A stretch of 10,100 bases of DNA from CAZOKH01 sp964580315 (GTDB lineage: Bacteria; Chloroflexota; Anaerolineae; Anaerolineales; Anaerolineaceae): the NCBI GenBank assembly GCA_964580315.1, contig CAZOKH010000107.1, forward strand, positions 1 to 10,100, written 5' to 3'. Position 1 is the first letter of the stretch; each line of letters opens with the position of its first letter. The notes below the pieces were generated by a model, which did not search any database, was not told where the DNA came from, and worked only from the letters and a program-made list of their open reading frames with translations. The translations under genes were made by a program, and so were the position numbers. Shown here piece after piece: positions 6,672 to 10,100 of the stretch.

Positions 6672-9392
6672 TACATTGTTGTAGAAAGCAGCGCCGTCGG
6701 AGCCGTTGTTATTCGCCTGGATATTGGTCACGGTGATGGCGCCTTTGCTTTGCGCCCACACACCAAAGCGGCCATTATTATTGAATGTATTCAATACACC
6801 CTTAAGCCCTTTTATGGTAATAGTCCCGCTGCCCAGGCACAAACCGCTGCCGTCATCCAGCAGGCAGTTATCCAGATCAGCGCCGGACCAATGGTTGTTG
6901 TTGGCGATCACGTTATTGAGGATGATAATCCCTTTGCTGCGCGCATAGATGCCGTTGTATTCCAGGCTGCCGCTGGCCTCAACATTGGTCAGTGTGATGG
7001 GCATAGCTTTGAGCGCATCCGAATTGACCAGGTACAGGCCGCTTTCGCGGTTACTGTTTGATTTCACATCCTTCAACGTGATGGCGCCCAGGGTAATAAT
7101 CCCGATACCCAGATTGTCGCCGCCATTCACCAGGGTGTGTTCAATGATCACGGCACCCTGTGAATCTTCCACGGCGATACCGATGCCATCATTGCCGCTA
7201 ACCTCATTGCTAAAACCGGTAATGGCAGATTTGATGGTCACAGCACCTGATTTTATACAATCCAAATCAATGCAAATGCCTTCGACGCGAACTCCATCGT
7301 CCATGTTGTCACGGGCAAAAAAGTTTGAAATTGCCACTGCATTCTTGCTCTGAATAAAGATTCCTTTCACGCCGTTGTTATCAAAGATGTTGGCAAAATT
7401 TGGGTCTGCCGGGCTGCTGATGGTGATGGCAAGGGGGCTGAGAATATCCACCAGAAAGTCCTCATCCAATTCCTCATCGTATTCCCAAATCTCTTGTCCT
7501 GAAATCATCAAGCCATTGCCCGCATTCGCAGAAGAGCGAACCGTGGTCAGTTTAACCACACCACTTGTGACAATATAGAGGCCATCTTCAGCATTACCAT
7601 CGGTCAGGCTGTTGGTGACATTTACGCCGCCTTCGGTGTCAATCCAGAGTCCCTTCTCGCCATTACCATTGGCTGTAATGTTTTTAAAAGTCAACGCCGG
7701 TTTGGTGCCACCCCAACCGTAAACAGTGAGACCGGACAAATCATTATCATTCGATACAATATTTTCAAGGGTAGCTTTACCGCTCCAGGCAGAAACATGA
7801 ATACCGTCACCACCAATTGTGCCGCTTGCCAGGATATTTTTGAGAGTTACTGAATTGGAAGAAACCAAAATGCCAGGCTCTCCAAATTCTTCCCCATCAT
7901 TACCCTGCGCAATAACCTGGTTCAGCGCGGCGCTGGTACGAGCATAAACATACAGTCCGGGCCCGCCCACATTCTCATTAGTGGTCACATTGGTCACATT
8001 GGCGGTCGTTCCTGAGTTAACATAAATTCCATCATATGCCTGATTGTTGTTGGCCGTGACGTTATTCAAAATGACTCCAGCGCCAGCATAGACATGAATT
8101 CCTTGATTTGCTATGTTCCCATTGACAGTCACATTGACCAGTTCAGCTTTCTGTTTCATGAACGCAAGGACCACTAACGCACCCTGGTTGAAGTCTTCTT
8201 CTGAGAGTCCAGATAGGTCGTTGTTGTTGAACGTAGAATCACTTATCTTGATGTTACCAATTCTGGCAATCACCGCACCGGCATCGGCATTACCGGATGA
8301 GTTTACATTTGTAAGCGTTACATTGCCTCGATTGACATAATAACTCCACCCGTCATTTTCTTCATCATAAACTGGCTCACCAATCATGATACCCGGCCCA
8401 TCAGGATTCTGAATATCCAAATCCTGTAAAGTTATATTACCCGCGACTTGGCTGTCCATCTGCACCCCGCCGTTGATGGTGAAACCGCTCAAGGTAAAAC
8501 CACTGGTAAGTTCCGGGAAATAAATATCACCATTGATAATGGTGGCTGCAGAGCCGTCCACCCCGATCAGCCCATTCATCTTGCTCAACAATTCGCCTTC
8601 AAAGCTGATCTCCACTTCGTTGTACGTGCCCGCCTCAACATACAATTTGCGATCGCTGGGTAGCAGGTTCTCGTCTTCAATTCTATTCAGCGCCTCTTGT
8701 ATGGGCGTCGCGCTGATCCAGCAAGCCTCTGCCCCGGCCGGACACAAGGATATATCGGTTACCACTGCATATTTCTTACCCCCCACAAACCAGTAGGGAT
8801 CGCCCCCGCCGGTCAACTGCGCCGCATCGACGATGCCATCCGCAGTTTCTTCCACTTCAGCAGGTTTCAGCAGGTTTGTTTCCAACTCCTCAACGGGCAT
8901 CTCCACCTGTGGAGCACTGCTTTCCTGGCAGGGTTCATCAGCCGGGCTGACCGCCGCTTCGGTGTCTTCAACCGGCTCTGCCCCAACTTCATCCACCGCT
9001 TCGCTTTCATCCTGCGGCGGTTCGGTTTCTCCGCCTGCTTCGCCTTCATCCTGCGGCGGTTCGGTCTCTCCGCCTGGTTCGCCTTCATCCTGCGGTGGTT
9101 CGGTCTCCTCGCCCGCTTCGCCTTCGTCCTGCGGCGGTTCAGTCTCATCGCCCGATTCATCCGCCGGTTCGGCCGCTTCTTCCGCTGGCTGCGCCTCTCC
9201 CGGCGTTTCCACCGATGGCGCTTCCGCTTCTCCCCCGCTCTCTGCCGCTGCCGGTTCATTCTCCACCGGATCAGCAGGTAGGTCTTCACTTTCTGCAAAT
9301 ACAAAGCTGGTTATCAACAAAGATGCAAGTACGGCCAGTGTCAATGCCAGGCTCCATGCCGCAAACTTGCGTTTGACAGTGTAAACACTCAT
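6617..9392 (-). CDS. Giant secreted parallel beta-helix protein, N-terminal part
   Basis: This is the first part of a protein of about 1452 residues. A Sec signal peptide (basic VKRK at 6-9, hydrophobic 11-31, likely cleavage after SFVFA at Ala33) is followed by a long acidic Pro/Glu linker (34 to about 190) with four 13-residue repeats (83-134). A pectin-lyase-like entry follows (from about 229: IQEALNRI, then LYVEAGTYNEV), and then many right-handed beta-helix turns with Asn-rich ladders (VTANNN, ITANGNG, LTNV). Such folds include polysaccharide lyases, hydrolases and purely structural surface proteins. I see no catalytic signature, so a binding or structural role at the cell surface is more likely than a proven enzyme. 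Cysteines are few and occur in loops such as CLLDDGSGLC (C843, C852). The start has a near-ideal AAAGGAGG (9406-9399), 6 nt upstream of the ATG. The frame runs into the N gap and continues at 6516. Confidence 0.9.
8991..9146 (-). repeat. Four tandem 39-bp repeats coding an acidic 13-residue motif
   Basis: Four in-frame copies of a 39-bp unit encode ETEPPQDEGEAGE and close variants (residues 83-134): copies at 9146-9108, 9107-9069, 9068-9030 and 9029-8991. The last copy has drifted (DESEAVD). Units differ at a few, mostly third, positions. The coded segment is acidic and Pro-rich, a typical extended spacer that holds a surface domain away from the membrane or wall. Copy number may vary between strains. 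Confidence 0.9.
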
Positions 9393-9398
9393 GATTAT

Positions 9399-9406
9399 CC
9401 TCCTTT
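9399..9406 (-). promoter_or_regulatory. Strong ribosome binding site of the beta-helix gene
   Basis: AAAGGAGG on the minus strand, a near-complete anti-16S match, lies 6 nt from the ATG at 9392. It fixes the start and implies high translation. I could not find a convincing -35/-10 pair between 9407 and 9600 for this gene. Confidence 0.8.
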
Positions 9407-9884
9407 ATAAAAACTGAACGACCTTATTTGTAGTCTATCGAACGACACCGCAGACCAGCAATTCATTCATTTCACCCCTATAGACTTATAAGCCATCCCC
9501 TTTCTGATTCTTGGTTAACAAACTCATTTATTCATGCCCGTTTTGTTCACTCATTATTCAACTCTCATGAACTAATTAGTTAAGATTGTAGTTAGAATAT
9601 GAATACAGTAAAAATTCGGTCATAATCTGTTAACCGGGAAAGACAAATTTTCACAGACGCAATGGAAAAACCATAGAAAACTATATCTGGTACATCAGAT
9701 CCCCTTCAGATTATTTTTAAAATTTTTTGGGATTTTTTTCGTTTTTTCCCCTTTTGCAATGATAAAATTTTACGACTTTTTTACGCAAATTACAATGATT
9801 TGTGTCGTTCAACTTCTATTAAACTTTATACTCAAGTAAGACTCGACATTATCTCCTTCAAAGGAAACGGCAAACTTTAGTTTC
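9407..9884. other. AT-rich non-coding region upstream of the beta-helix gene
   Basis: About 480 bases with no credible gene on either strand. It holds a 12-bp perfect palindrome AACTAATTAGTT (9570-9581), three copies of GTCGTTC (minus strand at 9446-9440 and 9422-9416, plus strand at 9804-9810), a series of T-tracts spaced about 9-10 bp (9714-9782), and a TATACT (9827-9832) that could be a plus-strand -10 box but lacks a good -35. It probably contains the beta-helix gene's promoter and control sites, which I cannot place with confidence. Confidence 0.5.
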
Positions 9885-9949
9885 GGTGGGTTACGGGGCG
9901 GCTCAAATTACATATTCAGCAAGGCATTCTTGCCGCCCCTTCACCCACC
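9885..9949 (+). ncRNA. Long near-perfect hairpin with T-rich tail, possible small RNA or terminator
   Basis: Arm 9885-9902 (GGTGGGTTACGGGGCGGC) pairs with 9932-9949 in two helices of 7 and 8 bp separated by a symmetric 3-by-3 mismatch (TAC against TTC). The 29-nt loop contains its own small hairpin GCAAG-GCATT-CTTGC (9919-9933). The 3' side is followed by CTTGTTTGTTTGTT, so as a plus-strand transcript it would end like an intrinsic terminator. There is no plus-strand gene upstream to terminate, hence the idea of a small structured RNA starting near 9839. It could instead be a DNA-level inverted repeat. Confidence 0.35.
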
Positions 9950-9971
9950 CTTGTTTGTTTGTTAAACAAAA

Positions 9972-9989
9972 ACAGCCCATTTGGGCTGT
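9972..9989 (-). terminator. Intrinsic terminator after the tRNA 3' end copy A
   Basis: On the minus strand, ACAGCCC pairs with GGGCTGT (7 bp) around loop AAAT and is followed at once by TTTTGTTTAAC. It lies 3 nt past the CCA of the tRNA-like 3' end at 9993-10015, the expected place for a tRNA gene's terminator. Confidence 0.75.
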
Positions 9990-9992
9990 ATG

Positions 9993-10015
9993 TGGTGCCC
10001 CCGGCAGAACTCGAA
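9993..10015 (-). pseudogene. tRNA 3'-end fragment (T-loop, acceptor strand and CCA)
   Basis: On the minus strand this reads TTCGAGT (T-loop, 10015-10009), TCTGC (T-stem 3' strand), CGGGGGC (acceptor 3' strand), A (discriminator) and CCA (9995-9993). These are the correct lengths for a tRNA 3' end. The T-stem 5' strand is wrong: the preceding bases GACTT cannot pair with TCTGC. No GCCCCCG acceptor 5' strand, D-arm or full anticodon arm occurs upstream, so this is not a working tRNA. The bases upstream hold an unrelated hairpin TCCCCT-TAC-AGGGGA (10034-10020). Confidence 0.6.
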
Positions 10016-10060
10016 AAGTCCCCTGTAAGGGGATCGGCAGCCTTGTTTTTAAACAAAAAT

Positions 10061-10078
10061 GTGGAGATTTCTCTCCAC
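10061..10078 (-). terminator. Intrinsic terminator after the tRNA 3' end copy B
   Basis: On the minus strand, GTGGAGA pairs with TCTCCAC (7 bp) around a GAAA tetraloop and is followed by ATTTTTGTTT. It begins 3-4 nt past the tRNA-like 3' end at 10082-10100, mirroring the arrangement at copy A. Confidence 0.75.
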
Positions 10079-10081
10079 TTT

Positions 10082-10100
10082 GTGCCCCCGGCAGAACTCG
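10082..10100 (-). tRNA. tRNA 3' end, cut by the window edge (isotype not determinable)
   Basis: The minus strand reads CGAG (T-loop), TTCTGC, CGGGGGC (acceptor 3' strand), A (10083) and C, identical over 19 bases to the fragment at 9995-10013. The 5' part would lie beyond the window. Unlike copy A it does not encode CCA (it reads CAA). The acceptor strand implies a tRNA beginning GCCCCCG, but the anticodon is outside the window. It may be the end of an intact tRNA gene or another fragment. Confidence 0.45.

Noticed and set aside
9007..9162. Regularly spaced repeats that might suggest a CRISPR array.
   Set aside because: The units are contiguous without spacers, keep the reading frame and encode a clean acidic stalk, so they are a coding minisatellite.
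8697..9281. A 194-codon plus-strand open frame rich in Phe and Arg with repeated FAFILRRFG-like units.
   Set aside because: It is the antisense shadow of the acidic 39-bp repeats and linker of the beta-helix gene, with no ribosome site and extreme composition.
9407..9600. Possible minus-strand promoters for the beta-helix gene (for example TATAAG near 9490-9485).
   Set aside because: No candidate has a -35 box at acceptable spacing, so I do not list one.
9993..10060. A complete tRNA on the minus strand ending at 9993, with TTACA as part of an anticodon loop.
   Set aside because: The T-stem 5' strand cannot pair, no acceptor 5' strand GCCCCCG is present, and there is no D-arm; only the 3' end is tRNA-like.

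Overview
The window looks like chromosome from a bacterium of the Chloroflexota (Anaerolineae-like). This is an inference from gene content and style: a very long secreted beta-helix protein, a Tat-exported lipoprotein hydrolase, small membrane/zinc-ribbon proteins, and clear TATAAT -10 boxes with good Shine-Dalgarno sites. No phylogenetic marker is present, so the assignment is moderate at best. The run of exactly 100 N shows a scaffolded draft or metagenome assembly.

Layout. 1-129 is the end of a GGDEF (diguanylate cyclase) gene. 278-2062 (+) is an exported amidohydrolase with its own promoter. Convergent to it, 2078-2917 (-) is a D-hexose-6-phosphate mutarotase-like epimerase. 3069-3503 (+) is a small two-helix membrane protein with a C-terminal zinc ribbon. 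3640-4737 (+) is serC, phosphoserine aminotransferase, with its own promoter. 4738-4878 is a compact non-coding block with a REP/BIME-like pair of GTAG hairpins, a strong 17-bp terminator stem and a further small hairpin. 4879-9392 (-) is one giant secreted parallel beta-helix protein, broken only by an assembly gap. 9393-10100 is non-coding: an AT-rich stretch with phased T-tracts, a long near-perfect hairpin, and two copies of a tRNA 3' end, each followed on the minus strand by an intrinsic terminator.

The genes do not form one pathway. Most are single transcription units with their own promoters, in alternating orientation: housekeeping metabolism (serC, sugar epimerase), envelope proteins (lipoprotein hydrolase, membrane zinc ribbon) and a cell-surface or secreted structural protein.

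The most useful observations are these. The N gap is almost certainly false: its flanks are the same 55 bases, and collapsing them restores a single 1452-residue reading frame. The serC downstream region carries an inverted pair of GTAG-type REP hairpins. The right edge carries duplicated tRNA 3' ends 87 bp apart, which look like an old integration (att) scar or broken tandem tRNA genes.
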